From Idiomarina tyrosinivorans (GTDB lineage Bacteria; Pseudomonadota; Gammaproteobacteria; Enterobacterales; Alteromonadaceae): a DNA stretch of 64,000 nt. Below are positions 42,677-52,568 of this stretch, one piece after another. The notes under the pieces are model-generated. The model saw nothing but the letters and a program-made list of their open reading frames with translations, had not been told where the DNA came from and ran no database searches. Positions within the stretch are counted from its first letter, which is position 1; each line of letters opens with the position of its first letter. The position numbers and the translations under genes are program-made. The stretch spans positions 124,001-188,000 of the forward strand of contig NZ_PIQH01000005.1 of NCBI RefSeq assembly GCF_003987475.1. Direction: 5' to 3'.

Positions 42677-43436
42677 GCACAAGGCTAGTTGCCATCATGG
42701 CAAAGCTGCACGTTACCACCATCGACGCACCAAAACCGCTACTACAGTCCATGCGCATAGATCCAGAGCCTGGCTTGGCATAAGTCACCTTGCCTTGCTG
42801 CTCGCCACTGGCCAAGGGATAGCGCAGTTGCTCCTCAGAATAGACGGCGTCTACTCCCCATTTGCGCTTCGGATTGCGGGAGAAGCCATAATCGCGACGT
42901 AACATTGAGCGCACTTTGGCCAATAGTGGGTCCTGTTTGGCCTTGGCTAAATCGGCACAGCGAATGGCTTGCGGATCAATTTGTCCGCCGGCTCCACCGC
43001 AGGTCACAAGGGAAAGTTTTTGCCGTTTACACCACGCCACCAACGCCGCTTTGGTTTTCACGCTGTCGATGGCGTCGAGCACAATATCAACGCCAGTGAG
43101 ATATTCAGTAAAATTTTCTGGCAACAGAAAATCATCAACCACATGCACCTGACAGTGAGGATTGATGTCTTGCACCCGCGCTGCAAGCACCTCGGTTTTC
43201 AACTGACCTATAGTGCTATCAAGTGCCGGCAATTGGCGGTTAATATTGGTCGTACAGATATCGTCGAGATCGATCAAGGTTAAGCTGCCCACGCCCGATC
43301 GGGCGAGCGCTTCAACCGCCCAAGAACCCACCCCACCAAGGCCAGCAACGGCTACATGGGCATTGTTAAAGGTGGATAAGACGGCTTCACCGTATACTCG
43401 GGCAATGCCCCCAAAACGGGGATCAACACTGGTCAC
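42633..43436 (-). CDS. tcdA: tRNA threonylcarbamoyladenosine dehydratase
   Basis: E1-like enzyme that dehydrates t6A37 to cyclic ct6A in tRNA. The 267 residues contain RFGGIARVYGEAVL, the nucleotide loop GLGGVGSWAVEALARSG, DLDDICTTNINRQ and a C-terminal hydrophobic segment (GFGASMVVTCSFAMMATSLV). The start is GTG, with a GAGGA site inside the end of the PAS gene. That makes it the last member of the rppH-side run. Confidence 0.95.
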   Translation of the reverse strand: MTSVDPRFGGIARVYGEAVLSTFNNAHVAVAGLGGVGSWAVEALARSGVGSLTLIDLDDICTTNINRQLPALDSTIGQLKTEVLAARVQDINPHCQVHVVDDFLLPENFTEYLTGVDIVLDAIDSVKTKAALVAWCKRQKLSLVTCGGAGGQIDPQAIRCADLAKAKQDPLLAKVRSMLRRDYGFSRNPKRKWGVDAVYSEEQLRYPLASGEQQGKVTYAKPGSGSMRMDCSSGFGASMVVTCSFAMMATSLVLKRLQATGPDALIP

Positions 43437-43441
43437 AACTA

Positions 43442-43888
43442 CTAATCCTCAATTTGCTCCAGTGCTAATTGTAACGTGGCTTGCTCACTTACGTCATACA
43501 CAATTAAACAAACGTGAGAAATTTCTCCGCGCGGATTCTTCAGAGGCAATAAGGTCAGGTTCTGATACATCCATTCAGAACGCCCTGTGACGGGCCGATG
43601 ATGATGAAAGCGAAACACATAGGCTCGTTGCTCCCAGGTAATAAATACCCGACTTCCTAGCTCTCTTACGCGCTGTAATTTGCGGCTTAGCCAGTCACTA
43701 TCGATTTCTTGGAAGCATTGGAACAGGTTTCTATCGCGCACTTGGCTAGGGCGAATACCGCTGTGATTCTCCATAAACTCATTCCAAATCACGATCCGGT
43801 CAGCGTTATCGAGCACCACAATCCCAACGTCAATGGCGCCGAGGATACTCATGCGCCAATGCATTTCTTCTAATTCATGGTCAATCAT
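43442..43888 (-). CDS. PAS domain protein
   Basis: A 148-residue protein that is essentially a single PAS domain: ILGAIDVGIVVLDNADRIVI, WNEFMENHSGIRPSQVRDRN and a C-terminal strand pair (LTLLPLKNPRGEISHVCLIV). No output domain is present. It overlaps the upstream REC-CheC gene by 8 bases, so the two likely work together; the ligand is unknown. Confidence 0.85.
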   Translation of the reverse strand: MIDHELEEMHWRMSILGAIDVGIVVLDNADRIVIWNEFMENHSGIRPSQVRDRNLFQCFQEIDSDWLSRKLQRVRELGSRVFITWEQRAYVFRFHHHRPVTGRSEWMYQNLTLLPLKNPRGEISHVCLIVYDVSEQATLQLALEQIED

Positions 43889-44918
43889 GCGAGTCCTCCG
43901 CCCGTTCTTCTAGCCAATGCGCCAGATGGCGATCAAGAATGGGTAGCGCATGTTCAGGGAACAAAATCAGCAACTCAAAAGTGATGGCCGGCTGCTGCAA
44001 GCGGTAACCAATTTCAATGGCTAATACATTCTGCCAACGCTGCTGGTTGGCTTGGACAATGTCATTGATTGACTGATCTTGCCCCACCAAGATTGGTTGC
44101 ACTTGGGCAAAATCAATGTGCACTTGTTGAGCTAAACCCTGCATACAGCTAGAGGTTAGCAAACTGGCGACATCCATCAGTGCCTCTATTTCTTGCTGCC
44201 GCGGCGAACCACTCAGCTCCTGGCCCAGCAAATCACAGAGCCCAGCAACCGAGGTGTCGGTGAAAAACACCATCGCTTCGCCGGTAATACCCGCACCGTA
44301 AAACCCCTGGCTTACAGCCGAAATAGCTTGCTCGGTATCGATTGCCTGAATGGCCATGTGCAATTCACTAGGCGCAATGAAGTTCACATTGGGTACGGGT
44401 AAATCGATAAAGGTATCGAGCATCCGCGCCAGCTTTTCACCCGCTTGACCCATTGCGACGTTGGCCACTTCGCGGTAAACATCTAACCGTTTATCTGCTG
44501 CCGATAGTGCAGGCTTGTTTTGCTCAACCAGTTGCAGTTTGCCACTGGCAACTTGGTACAAGCCAAATGCCTGCAATAACTCTCGCACTTCGCCCGCGGC
44601 CATAGGCTTTTTCACAAACGCCATAGCGCCTAGCGCCAGCACGCGCTGGCGTGCTTGCGGTTGAATATCTCCGGAAACCACAATGACCAGACACTCCAAC
44701 TGCTCCGCCTGAATCGCTTCTAGGGTTTGGTAGCCATCTTTTACCGGCATGTTGAGGTCAAGAAAGAGCACTTCTGCCTGGCCAGCGCGCACACGTTCTA
44801 ATGCTTGCTCACCGTGCTCGGCCATATGCATCTGCGCATCCCAATCTTGCGGCAAGGCTCGTAGCAGTTGCTTACGAGCCATACCGGAATCATCACAAAG
44901 GGTTACGCGTAAAGTCAT
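43881..44918 (-). CDS. Response regulator with CheC/CheX-like phosphatase domain
   Basis: The 345-residue protein has an N-terminal receiver domain (CDD at 8-10, phospho-acceptor Asp54 in LFLDLNMPVKDG, Lys103 in FVKKP). Its C-terminal CheC-type domain covers about 143-335. CheC enzymes use two E-x2-N half sites; the first is intact (Glu150, Asn153 in EVANVAMGQAG) while the second reads Asp249 and Ser252 (DVASLLTSS). It probably binds or removes phosphate from a partner regulator. Related REC-CheC proteins occur in marine gammaproteobacteria. Confidence 0.85.
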   Translation of the reverse strand: MTLRVTLCDDSGMARKQLLRALPQDWDAQMHMAEHGEQALERVRAGQAEVLFLDLNMPVKDGYQTLEAIQAEQLECLVIVVSGDIQPQARQRVLALGAMAFVKKPMAAGEVRELLQAFGLYQVASGKLQLVEQNKPALSAADKRLDVYREVANVAMGQAGEKLARMLDTFIDLPVPNVNFIAPSELHMAIQAIDTEQAISAVSQGFYGAGITGEAMVFFTDTSVAGLCDLLGQELSGSPRQQEIEALMDVASLLTSSCMQGLAQQVHIDFAQVQPILVGQDQSINDIVQANQQRWQNVLAIEIGYRLQQPAITFELLILFPEHALPILDRHLAHWLEERAEDSHD

Positions 44919-44930
44919 GGTTTACTCAGC

Positions 44931-45764
44931 TTAAATCGCGATAGGCGCTTTAATATGCGGGTGCGATTGATAATTCTCGAGGCTAAAGTCATCAAAGCTG
45001 AACGCAAAAATGTCTTTCACCTGCGGATTTATTTTCATTGTCGGCCGCGGATACGGTTCACGCTGCAGTTGCGTTTGCGCTTGTTCTAAGTGGTTCAAAT
45101 AAAGGTGCGCGTCGCCAAAGGTATGAATGAATTCACCCACGGCTAAGTCACACACTTGCGCCACCATCATGGTAAGTAATGCATAGCTGGCAATGTTAAA
45201 AGGTACACCTAAGAATACGTCAGCGCTACGCTGGTACAATTGGCACGAGAGCTTACCGTTAGCAACGTTAAACTGGAATAATGTGTGGCACGGAGGCAAT
45301 GCCTGACGACCCGCCGCCGCATTTTCTTTAGGGCTTTTCCCCGCTTCAGGCAACACCGCTGGGTTCCAGCCGCTGACAATCAATCGTCTGGAGTCAGGTT
45401 GGGTTTTAATGGCTTCGATCACATCCGCGATTTGGTCGATGGTTTCACCGTTAGGCGCTGCCCAACTGCGCCATTGTGCACCATAAACGGGACCCAGATC
45501 GCCTTCAGCGGTCGCCCACTCATCCCAAATGCTTACGCCATTTTCATTCAAATAGGCAATATTGGTGTCGCCTTTTAAGAACCACAATAATTCATGGATA
45601 ATCGAACGCAGATGGCATTTTTTAGTGGTGACCAACGGAAAGCCTTGTTGCAAATCAAAGCGCATCTGGTAGCCAAACACACTTTTTGTCCCCGTCCCGG
45701 TGCGGTCGGTTTTTTCTACGCCGTTCTCAAGCACGTGGCGCATCAGTTGCAAATATTCTTTCAT
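44931..45764 (-). CDS. thyA: Thymidylate synthase
   Basis: Makes dTMP from dUMP with methylene-tetrahydrofolate. The 277 residues carry [19 protein letters not shown], the active-site cysteine (Cys159 in [11 protein letters not shown]), [18 protein letters not shown] and the C-terminal PIAI-type end. It is about 13 residues longer than the E. coli enzyme through an insertion near 138-153, a known variant. Its ATG overlaps the lgt stop by 4 bases, the conserved lgt-thyA pairing. Confidence 0.98.
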   Translation of the reverse strand: MKEYLQLMRHVLENGVEKTDRTGTGTKSVFGYQMRFDLQQGFPLVTTKKCHLRSIIHELLWFLKGDTNIAYLNENGVSIWDEWATAEGDLGPVYGAQWRSWAAPNGETIDQIADVIEAIKTQPDSRRLIVSGWNPAVLPEAGKSPKENAAAGRQALPPCHTLFQFNVANGKLSCQLYQRSADVFLGVPFNIASYALLTMMVAQVCDLAVGEFIHTFGDAHLYLNHLEQAQTQLQREPYPRPTMKINPQVKDIFAFSFDDFSLENYQSHPHIKAPIAI

Positions 45765-46573
45765 GACATCTCTTTGCTTTGCTGGTTAGGCTGACGATAA
45801 TACGCCCAGCCAATTAATGCGACCCCGAGGATGATCATAGGCAGCGTTAACCATTGCCCCATCGACATCCCCAACGACAGCAGTCCCAAGTGCGCATCAG
45901 GCTCGCGGAAAAACTCCACGGTAAAGCGCGCGACACCATAACCGATCAGAAATAGTCCCCCTACGGCCCCAGTTGGACGCGGCTTGCGCGTAAACCAATA
46001 GAGTAGGAAGAACAGTGCGATTCCTTCTAAACCTGCCTCGTATAATTGTGATGGGTGGCGCGGAATAGGACCGCCTGAAGGAAAGATGACAGCCCAAGGT
46101 ACGTCGGTAGGACGCCCCCACAACTCACCGTTAATAAAGTTACCAAAACGACCAAACATTAAGCCAACCGGAACCAGTGGTGCGATAAAGTCACCGACCG
46201 CCAAAAACTTCCGGTTGTGGCGCCAGGCATACAAAAACATTGCCGTGATGACACCCAATAAGCCTCCGTGGAAAGACATACCACCGTGTTGAATATCAAA
46301 AATGTACAGTGGGTCGGCGAGGAAATAGTCCAAGTGGTAGAACAGCACATAACCGATTCGACCACCCAAAATAACGCCAACGAAGCACCAGAACAGCAGG
46401 TCACCGAATTGGTCCTTGTTCCAATTTGGCAAACGCTCAGCCTGCTTTCCTCCCCACCAGTAGGCAAAGGCCAAGCCCAGTAAATACATTAACCCGTACC
46501 AACGGACATCGAAGATACCAATGCTAAAAATGACCGGGTCAATATGTGGGAAAACCCAATAACCTTGGGGCAT
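45761..46573 (-). CDS. lgt: Prolipoprotein diacylglyceryl transferase
   Basis: Inner-membrane enzyme that adds diacylglycerol to the lipobox cysteine. The 270 residues have seven hydrophobic segments and the signature [14 protein letters not shown], plus HGGLLGV and [14 protein letters not shown]. Overlaps thyA by 4 bases. Confidence 0.97.
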   Translation of the reverse strand: MPQGYWVFPHIDPVIFSIGIFDVRWYGLMYLLGLAFAYWWGGKQAERLPNWNKDQFGDLLFWCFVGVILGGRIGYVLFYHLDYFLADPLYIFDIQHGGMSFHGGLLGVITAMFLYAWRHNRKFLAVGDFIAPLVPVGLMFGRFGNFINGELWGRPTDVPWAVIFPSGGPIPRHPSQLYEAGLEGIALFFLLYWFTRKPRPTGAVGGLFLIGYGVARFTVEFFREPDAHLGLLSLGMSMGQWLTLPMIILGVALIGWAYYRQPNQQSKEMS

Positions 46574-46603
46574 GTCTACTCCTTGTTAAACATCGATAGG
46601 TCG

Positions 46604-47401
46604 TTATAACAGCAGTAATTTGCCACCAACGACTAACAAAAACAGTGCGAAAACTTGTTGCAAACGTTTCACTGGCAACCGCTGAACCAATTTGGCGCCT
46701 TGTTGTGCGGCAATCACCGAGGCACAAGAAATCGCTAACCATGCAGGCCAAAAAATCAATCCTAACTCGCTGGTGGATTTATCCTCATGCACCCAGCCTA
46801 AGATGATGAACATGGCGACCGAACTCACGCCAATGGTAAAACTGCCCATAGATGATACGGCAATGGCTGTGCGAACGGGAATCTTCTGACGTTGTAAAAA
46901 AGGCACCGTCAGCGCACCACCGCCAATACCTACCAAAGCAGACATTGTGCCGATAACGAAGGTTCCCAAACGAATGATCCAGCCGCCAGCATGCTCCGCA
47001 GGTTCTAGCGGCTTTGCCTTACGTAGCAGCATACGCAACGCCAGCAACACCAACATGGTGGCGAAAATGCGTTGCAGCCAAAATGGGTCAACAACGGTAA
47101 CCAGTAGCGCGCCTAACAGCGCCCCCAGCGATAGTCCTGGCAACACCGATAAGGCGAGCTGCGGCGTCACGAGGCCTTGCTTGGCATGGGTTCTGGAGGA
47201 ACTTAACGTGGTCATACACACGGTCGCCAAACTGGTTGCAATGGCACTTGGCATCACCAATTCCGGCGCCACCCCAGCATTAGGCAATAAATACATGAGC
47301 AACGGTACAACAATAAGACCGCCGCCGATGCCCAGCAATCCCGCTAACAATCCAGCAAAACTGCCGGCAATGAGACATTCGATAATCGACAACATATCCA
47401 T
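46604..47401 (-). CDS. TSUP family (TauE/SafE) membrane permease
   Basis: A 265-residue protein of about eight membrane helices with the repeated family motif GLLGIGGGLIVVPLLMYL (near 20-37) and ALVGIGGGALTVPFL (second half). Family members export or import sulfite, sulfoacetate or related anions; the substrate here cannot be told. It sits between ptsP (5-base gap) and lgt (30-base gap), a common arrangement. Confidence 0.92.
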   Translation of the reverse strand: MDMLSIIECLIAGSFAGLLAGLLGIGGGLIVVPLLMYLLPNAGVAPELVMPSAIATSLATVCMTTLSSSRTHAKQGLVTPQLALSVLPGLSLGALLGALLVTVVDPFWLQRIFATMLVLLALRMLLRKAKPLEPAEHAGGWIIRLGTFVIGTMSALVGIGGGALTVPFLQRQKIPVRTAIAVSSMGSFTIGVSSVAMFIILGWVHEDKSTSELGLIFWPAWLAISCASVIAAQQGAKLVQRLPVKRLQQVFALFLLVVGGKLLLL

Positions 47402-47406
47402 TGTTA

Positions 47407-49677
47407 CTACTTCCCTGCTCGAACAAAGCCACCCAAGCCAAGACTTTCCATCTTGGCGGTGATCATTTTGCGGATTTGCTCTGGATAACGTGCTTGCAGC
47501 GCTTTCGCTAACATCACCTGCAACGTACTGGAACGCACATTGCGCAGTATCCAGCGCACTCTATCGATATTAAAAGAGTTCATACTCAAGGTACGATAGC
47601 CCATGGCAACCAGTAATAACGCGCCCCCGGGATCACCGGCTAATTCACCACAAACACTGACTGGTTTATTCAGATCACGGCAGCGCTTAGCAATTTCATC
47701 TAAGCTCGCCAGTACCGCAGGGTGGTAAGCATCGTATAGGCTCGCAACACGGCGGTTATTGCGGTCGACCGCCAGTAGATACTGGGTGAGGTCATTGCTT
47801 CCCACTGAGAAGAAATCCACTTTTGCGGCAATCGCTTCCAACTGGTAAATCGCTGCCGGCACTTCAATCATGACCCCCAGTTGCGGCTGGAACAAGTTTT
47901 CTCCCACTTCGCAGCCTTGTTCTTCAGCAACCTCAAAGTACGCTTGATGAATCATCCGCGAGGCTTCATCGACCTCACTGGTACTGGTCACCATGGGCAA
48001 CAAAATACGCAAATTATTGCGGCCAATACTGGCTCGCAACATCGCCCGTATCTGCATTAGAAAAATTTCTGGGTGGTCCAAAGTAAGCCGAATACCGCGC
48101 CAGCCAAGAAACGGGTTATCTTCTTGTAGCGGCAGATAGGGTAATGGCTTATCACCGCCCACATCCAAGGTGCGCATCACCACTGGTTGGTCAGGAAACT
48201 GGTCTAACACTTGGCGATACATTTCTACTTGCTCATCCTCGGTAGGCAAGCGTTCGCGCATCATAAAGGGAATTTCGGAGCGGTATAACCCAACACCGTC
48301 AACATTCAACTGCTGTAGGTATTGGTTTTCGGTGCTTACCCCCAAATTGAGTTGCAGGCTCACCCGCTCGCCGTCTTGCGTTTCTGCCGGTAAATCGCTG
48401 TGCTCACTGACGATTTCACGCAATTCGTCTTCTTCTTGCGCCAATTGCCGATATTGCTCGAGCACTTGTTGCGGCGGATTAAGGTAGATTTCTCCAGTGT
48501 AACCATCGACCACCAATTGCTGCTCTTCAAAGTAGTGCAACTGAATGTCGTCAACGCCGAGTACTGCGGGTATTCCCATGCTACGCGCCATGATCGCAGC
48601 GTGCGAGTTACTCGAACCGGTTAAAGAGATTATCCCATCAATACGGGTTTGCGGCAGCTCCGCCAACATTGAAGCCGTCACTTCCTTCGCGACCAATATG
48701 CCGCGCTCGGGGAATGGCTGGCGTTTGCGCTGCCGCTGTTGCAAATGGAACAGCACTCGCTGGCCTAAATCGCGAACATCAGCGGCGCGTTCGCGAATGT
48801 AATCATCATCCAAGCTTTCGAACTGCGCGACAAACTCTTCTACAACTTTGCGCAGGGCGGTTTGCGCGCGCCAACCTTGTTGGATGGTTTGTTCTACCGC
48901 ATCCCCCAAGCTCGCGGCATCAAGCATGCCTTGGTAAACATCAAAAATGGCCAAAGTATCTTGTGGCACTTGGCCTTCCATCCGCGCAGAAAGCTGCTTC
49001 AATTCTTGCCGAGTGCGCGCCACCGCTTGGCGGAATTTACGAATCTCACGCCATGGCTTATCGACCCGTTTGGGCGTTACTTCATCCAGCCGAGCTTCAG
49101 GGCGGGCCACGAAGGCTTCACCAATCGCGACGCCGGGCGAGCCTGGCAATCCGCGAATGCTGTGTAACCAAGGGGAGTGTTCGTTACGCAGTAACCCCTT
49201 AACCTCGGCATGGGCAATGACGACGGCTAGCTGTGCCGCTAAGGTCAGGACGAACGCTTCTTCATCGCGGGTAAACGCTCGTGCCGCCTTATGCTGCACT
49301 GCGAGCACACCCAACACTTTTCGGCGATGAATAATCGGTGCCGCGAGCAACGCCAGATATTGCTCCTCATCGGCGTCTTCGAGGGGTTTAAACTTCGGGT
49401 GTTGTTGTGCATCTGCGACGTTGAGTGGCTCTTCACGCTGCGCCGCTAAGCTGATCACACCCTCGCCGAAATCGACCCGGATGGGGTCGTTAGGGTCCGA
49501 TTTCAGGCCGTCAGTTGCCCCCAGCACAAACTGCTGGTTTTCATGATCGGCCAAAAACACACTGCAACAGTCTGTCGCCATTGCTTGTTTGACCTGCTGC
49601 ACCATGGTCTCCAATGCCATTGGAAAATCCGGTGCCTGGTTAACCGCTTCGACAATTCGTCGCAGTGTGCCTAACAT
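47407..49677 (-). CDS. ptsP: PTS-Ntr enzyme I (phosphoenolpyruvate-protein phosphotransferase)
   Basis: First enzyme of the nitrogen-related phosphotransfer chain to NPr and EIIA-Ntr. The 756 residues have an N-terminal GAF domain (about 16-160), the phospho-histidine motif SLTGSSNSHAAIMARSMG (His359), and a C-terminal PEP-binding barrel with GLYRSEIPFM, RTLDVGGDKPLPYL and VSVCGELAGDP. It starts 2 bases after rppH, the usual gammaproteobacterial pairing. Confidence 0.97.
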   Translation of the reverse strand: MLGTLRRIVEAVNQAPDFPMALETMVQQVKQAMATDCCSVFLADHENQQFVLGATDGLKSDPNDPIRVDFGEGVISLAAQREEPLNVADAQQHPKFKPLEDADEEQYLALLAAPIIHRRKVLGVLAVQHKAARAFTRDEEAFVLTLAAQLAVVIAHAEVKGLLRNEHSPWLHSIRGLPGSPGVAIGEAFVARPEARLDEVTPKRVDKPWREIRKFRQAVARTRQELKQLSARMEGQVPQDTLAIFDVYQGMLDAASLGDAVEQTIQQGWRAQTALRKVVEEFVAQFESLDDDYIRERAADVRDLGQRVLFHLQQRQRKRQPFPERGILVAKEVTASMLAELPQTRIDGIISLTGSSNSHAAIMARSMGIPAVLGVDDIQLHYFEEQQLVVDGYTGEIYLNPPQQVLEQYRQLAQEEDELREIVSEHSDLPAETQDGERVSLQLNLGVSTENQYLQQLNVDGVGLYRSEIPFMMRERLPTEDEQVEMYRQVLDQFPDQPVVMRTLDVGGDKPLPYLPLQEDNPFLGWRGIRLTLDHPEIFLMQIRAMLRASIGRNNLRILLPMVTSTSEVDEASRMIHQAYFEVAEEQGCEVGENLFQPQLGVMIEVPAAIYQLEAIAAKVDFFSVGSNDLTQYLLAVDRNNRRVASLYDAYHPAVLASLDEIAKRCRDLNKPVSVCGELAGDPGGALLLVAMGYRTLSMNSFNIDRVRWILRNVRSSTLQVMLAKALQARYPEQIRKMITAKMESLGLGGFVRAGK

Positions 49678-49679
49678 AG

Positions 49680-50219
49680 TTAGCGTTTACGCCGCGCTTG
49701 GCGCCCTCCCCCACGATGTCCGCGAGCACTGGACTTGACCGCGTTTTGTGGCATCGCATAGGTCACGAATTCTTTCATCACTCGGCGATACACATCACGC
49801 TTGAACGACACCACTTGCCGTACTGGATACCAAAAGCTTACCCAGCGCCAGCCATCAAACTCGGGGTGTCCAGACTGCAACACATCGACATCTTCTTCAC
49901 GGCATTTGAGCTTAAGCAAAAACCATTTTTGCTTCTGGCCAATACACATTGGCCGCTGTTCTTTCCGAATCAATCGCTTAGGTAAGCGATACCGTAACCA
50001 ATGGCGGCTGGTATACAGAATATCGACTTGCTCTGGTTTGAGTCCTACCTCTTCCCAAAGCTCTCGATACATTGCCTGCTCAGGGGTCTCGCCTTCGTCA
50101 ATTCCGCCCTGCGGAAACTGCCAGCTATGCTGCCCATAGCGGCGAGCCCAAAATACCTGCCCTTGCCCGTTACAGATGACGATTCCCACATTTGCTCGGA
50201 ATCCTTCTGCATCTATCAC
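49680..50219 (-). CDS. rppH: RNA pyrophosphohydrolase
   Basis: Nudix enzyme that removes pyrophosphate from mRNA 5' ends and starts decay. I use a GTG start at 50219 (179 residues, [20 protein letters not shown] with initiator Met), which matches the family N-terminus and has a GAGGA ribosome site. An in-frame extension to 50282 exists but is not family-like. The Nudix box reads [40 protein letters not shown] follows, with a basic tail. Confidence 0.95.
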   Translation of the reverse strand: MIDAEGFRANVGIVICNGQGQVFWARRYGQHSWQFPQGGIDEGETPEQAMYRELWEEVGLKPEQVDILYTSRHWLRYRLPKRLIRKEQRPMCIGQKQKWFLLKLKCREEDVDVLQSGHPEFDGWRWVSFWYPVRQVVSFKRDVYRRVMKEFVTYAMPQNAVKSSARGHRGGGRQARRKR

Positions 50220-50343
50220 GCGAGCATCCTCAATATTTTTACTGTTAGCTTCGATTCTTCCACAAAGGTAGCGGTCGAGCAAATGAAAGCGTGGCTAATT
50301 CACTATGATATACTGGCGAAAACGGTGTATTTGAGCAGTGTTT

Positions 50344-51027
50344 ATGCAACTAGAACCGCGTCGCCCACAAACGATTGATGAACTATACGACCGCGCCTTA
50401 GCGTTGGCTGGACGCAGTTTTGCTGAACTTGCGCGCGCTGCAGGATTAGCCATTCCGGACGATCTTCGCCATGCTAAAGGCTGGGTCGGACAGTTGCTGG
50501 AGACCCATTTGGGCGCTACTGCCGGCTCTAAGCCGCTGCAAGATTTTCCGGAATTGGGGGTAGAACTAAAAACCCTGCCAGTCACTCCAGAAGGCGAACC
50601 GCTAGAAACCACTTTCGTTTGCAGTGCGCCATTAACGCACACCACTGGCGTTGATTGGCTGAGTAGCAATGTCCGCAATAAATTACGTTGCGTGTTGTGG
50701 TTACCGATTGATGGCCGACGCGACATCGGCGTTGCCGAGCGCGTAGTGGGTACTGCATTTTTCTGGCGCCCCAGCACTGCACAGGAGCAACAGTTGCGTG
50801 CCGACTGGGAAGAACACATGGATCGTATTGCACTCGGCCAGGTTGAAGCCATTACTGCACGCCAAGGTGAGTGGTTGCAAGTGCGACCCAAAGCCGCTGA
50901 TGGCAACGCGCTGACCGATGCCGTCGGTCCCGACGGCAGGATTATTCGCGTCCGCCCTCGGGGTTTTTACCTGAAAAAACGTTTTACCCGGCAAATCTTG
51001 CAGGAAACCTTCACTAATGCCTGCTAA
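50344..51027 (+). CDS. mutH: DNA mismatch repair endonuclease MutH
   Basis: Nicks the unmethylated strand at hemimethylated GATC sites; its presence implies Dam methylation. The 227 residues contain the catalytic DFPELGVELKT motif (Asp-x6-Glu-x-Lys), KGWVGQLLE, LETTFVCSAPLT and a C-terminal RGFYLKKRFT. The ATG at 50344 is preferred to a GTG two codons upstream. Divergent from rppH. Confidence 0.96.
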   Translation: MQLEPRRPQTIDELYDRALALAGRSFAELARAAGLAIPDDLRHAKGWVGQLLETHLGATAGSKPLQDFPELGVELKTLPVTPEGEPLETTFVCSAPLTHTTGVDWLSSNVRNKLRCVLWLPIDGRRDIGVAERVVGTAFFWRPSTAQEQQLRADWEEHMDRIALGQVEAITARQGEWLQVRPKAADGNALTDAVGPDGRIIRVRPRGFYLKKRFTRQILQETFTNAC

Positions 51028-51694
51028 ACAACGTTTGATAGAACCACAAAACAAACGTCATGGGCTGAGTTTTATTGCTGTGGCGGTTGCCTTGCTAGCG
51101 CTCCTCACGCTGGGGTATTTGGCTGCGGTGCCAATGCCGCTGGGGCTGTGGATATTGTTCGGCGCGACTGCCGCAATGCTGATGTTGCTGGGTGTGGGTA
51201 AAGTGGTTGAACCGCCTGTATCGCTCGCTATTACTCCAGAGTCGATTCGCTACTTACACCGGCGCGGCGGCTGGCAAATACAGTGGGATAATTTGGTCCG
51301 CTACGACGTGCCGAGAATTCATCGAGGACGTGAATTAGAAACGCTGCCGTATGTTGGCTTTAAAGTCGACGATATGGACCCAGTGCTGGCGTCGCTGTCG
51401 CCGCGCTTAGCCTCGTTTTTGCTGTTTGAACAGCGTCACCTGTTGATTTTGGCATTGCGCCATGAACATCCAGAATTAGACGATTACAGCGACTTTTTTG
51501 CGTTACCAGAATATTATGAGAGCCCTAATGGCTCTCATTATCGGGGGCTAAAAGCCGCATTTGCATTACGCACAGCGCAATTACGAGAATTACTCGGTTA
51601 TGACTTGTATGTCAGCGCGAGTGCCTTGGACCGAGAGCCTGAAGAATTTTGTGCTCACCTGCGAGCGTTACAGGCGAGCCGCAATCAGCCTTAA
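51017..51694 (+). CDS. DUF2982 family membrane protein
   Basis: A 225-residue protein with two N-terminal membrane helices (about 15-37 and 42-62) and a soluble PH-like C-terminal part (SIRYLHRRGGWQIQWDNLVR, LPYVGFKVDDMDPVLASLSP). The family is found in Alteromonadales and Vibrionales with unknown function. It overlaps mutH by 11 bases and its end overlaps the convergent EAL gene by 4 bases. Confidence 0.83.
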   Translation: MPAKQRLIEPQNKRHGLSFIAVAVALLALLTLGYLAAVPMPLGLWILFGATAAMLMLLGVGKVVEPPVSLAITPESIRYLHRRGGWQIQWDNLVRYDVPRIHRGRELETLPYVGFKVDDMDPVLASLSPRLASFLLFEQRHLLILALRHEHPELDDYSDFFALPEYYESPNGSHYRGLKAAFALRTAQLRELLGYDLYVSASALDREPEEFCAHLRALQASRNQP

Positions 51695-52425
51695 GCAAAG
51701 ACCGGAATGATGGCTTCTTCAATGGTAGGGCGTTGAAAGTAAAAGCCCTGCATAAAAATGACACCGTTGTCGCGCAAGTAGTTGAACTCATCGATGGTTT
51801 CAATGCCTTCGGCTACTAGCGTAATATCGAGTTCTTCACTGGCGCGTTGAACTGCTGCGAACAATGCGCGTTTGATTCTGTCCTTATCAATATTTCGAAC
51901 CAATTTCATATCGATTTTCAAAATATCGGGCTGAAAGTCGGCTAGCAGGTTAAGCCCAGCGTAGCCCTCACCAAAATCATCAATGGCCGTTAAAAAACCA
52001 TGCTTACGGTAGGTTTTAAACACATCTACCAACAAGTCATGGTTTTCTACCTTTTCGTGCTCGGTGACTTCAAAAATAATATTTTCCCGAGGAAACCCGG
52101 TTTTCCGCGCCGTTTTTAGCGTTTGTGCTAAACAGGTTTCTGGTTCATAAATGGCGTTTGGCATAAAGTTAATGCTCAGCCGCGACGGCAAAGCAATGCG
52201 TGCGGCGGTCTCGATGGCGGCCATGCGGCAGGTTTGGTCAAACGCATATTTGTTGGCTTCGGTTACACGAGAAAGTACCTCGCCGGCTCCTTCGCCATTA
52301 GCACCTCGTACCAATGCTTCGAAGGCAAACACCTCTTTACGAGCAACATCAACAATTGGCTGAAACGCCATTTTCACGCCAAAATCTAAGCCTGTTTGGC
52401 AGTCACACGATGGACAGGCGGACAT
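51691..52425 (-). CDS. EAL-domain cyclic-di-GMP phosphodiesterase (RimA-like position)
   Basis: A 244-residue stand-alone EAL domain. All signature residues are visible: EALVRG near 41, the metal ligands in INFMPN and EVTEHE, IDDFGEGYAGL, KIDMKLV, VAEGIE and QGFYFQRP. It is therefore probably active. A cysteine cluster (CPSCDC) sits at the N-terminus. The ATG at 52425 has an AGGGA site and is preferred to the upstream ATG at 52476. It is divergent from rimB-rimK across 140 bases. In Pseudomonas an EAL protein, RimA, controls RimK, so this may be its counterpart. Confidence 0.88.
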   Translation of the reverse strand: MSACPSCDCQTGLDFGVKMAFQPIVDVARKEVFAFEALVRGANGEGAGEVLSRVTEANKYAFDQTCRMAAIETAARIALPSRLSINFMPNAIYEPETCLAQTLKTARKTGFPRENIIFEVTEHEKVENHDLLVDVFKTYRKHGFLTAIDDFGEGYAGLNLLADFQPDILKIDMKLVRNIDKDRIKRALFAAVQRASEELDITLVAEGIETIDEFNYLRDNGVIFMQGFYFQRPTIEEAIIPVFA

Positions 52426-52568
52426 AGTACTGTTTCCCTTTTTCGAACGGTTTGACTTAAAAACGTAGGTTGCCATTATTAAAGATCAACATTTATGAAA
52501 AATTACTACCGTTTATTGTTCGTTTGGTGTACATAGTGCGCCCAATGGCATGGAATTAGGAAACCGAT

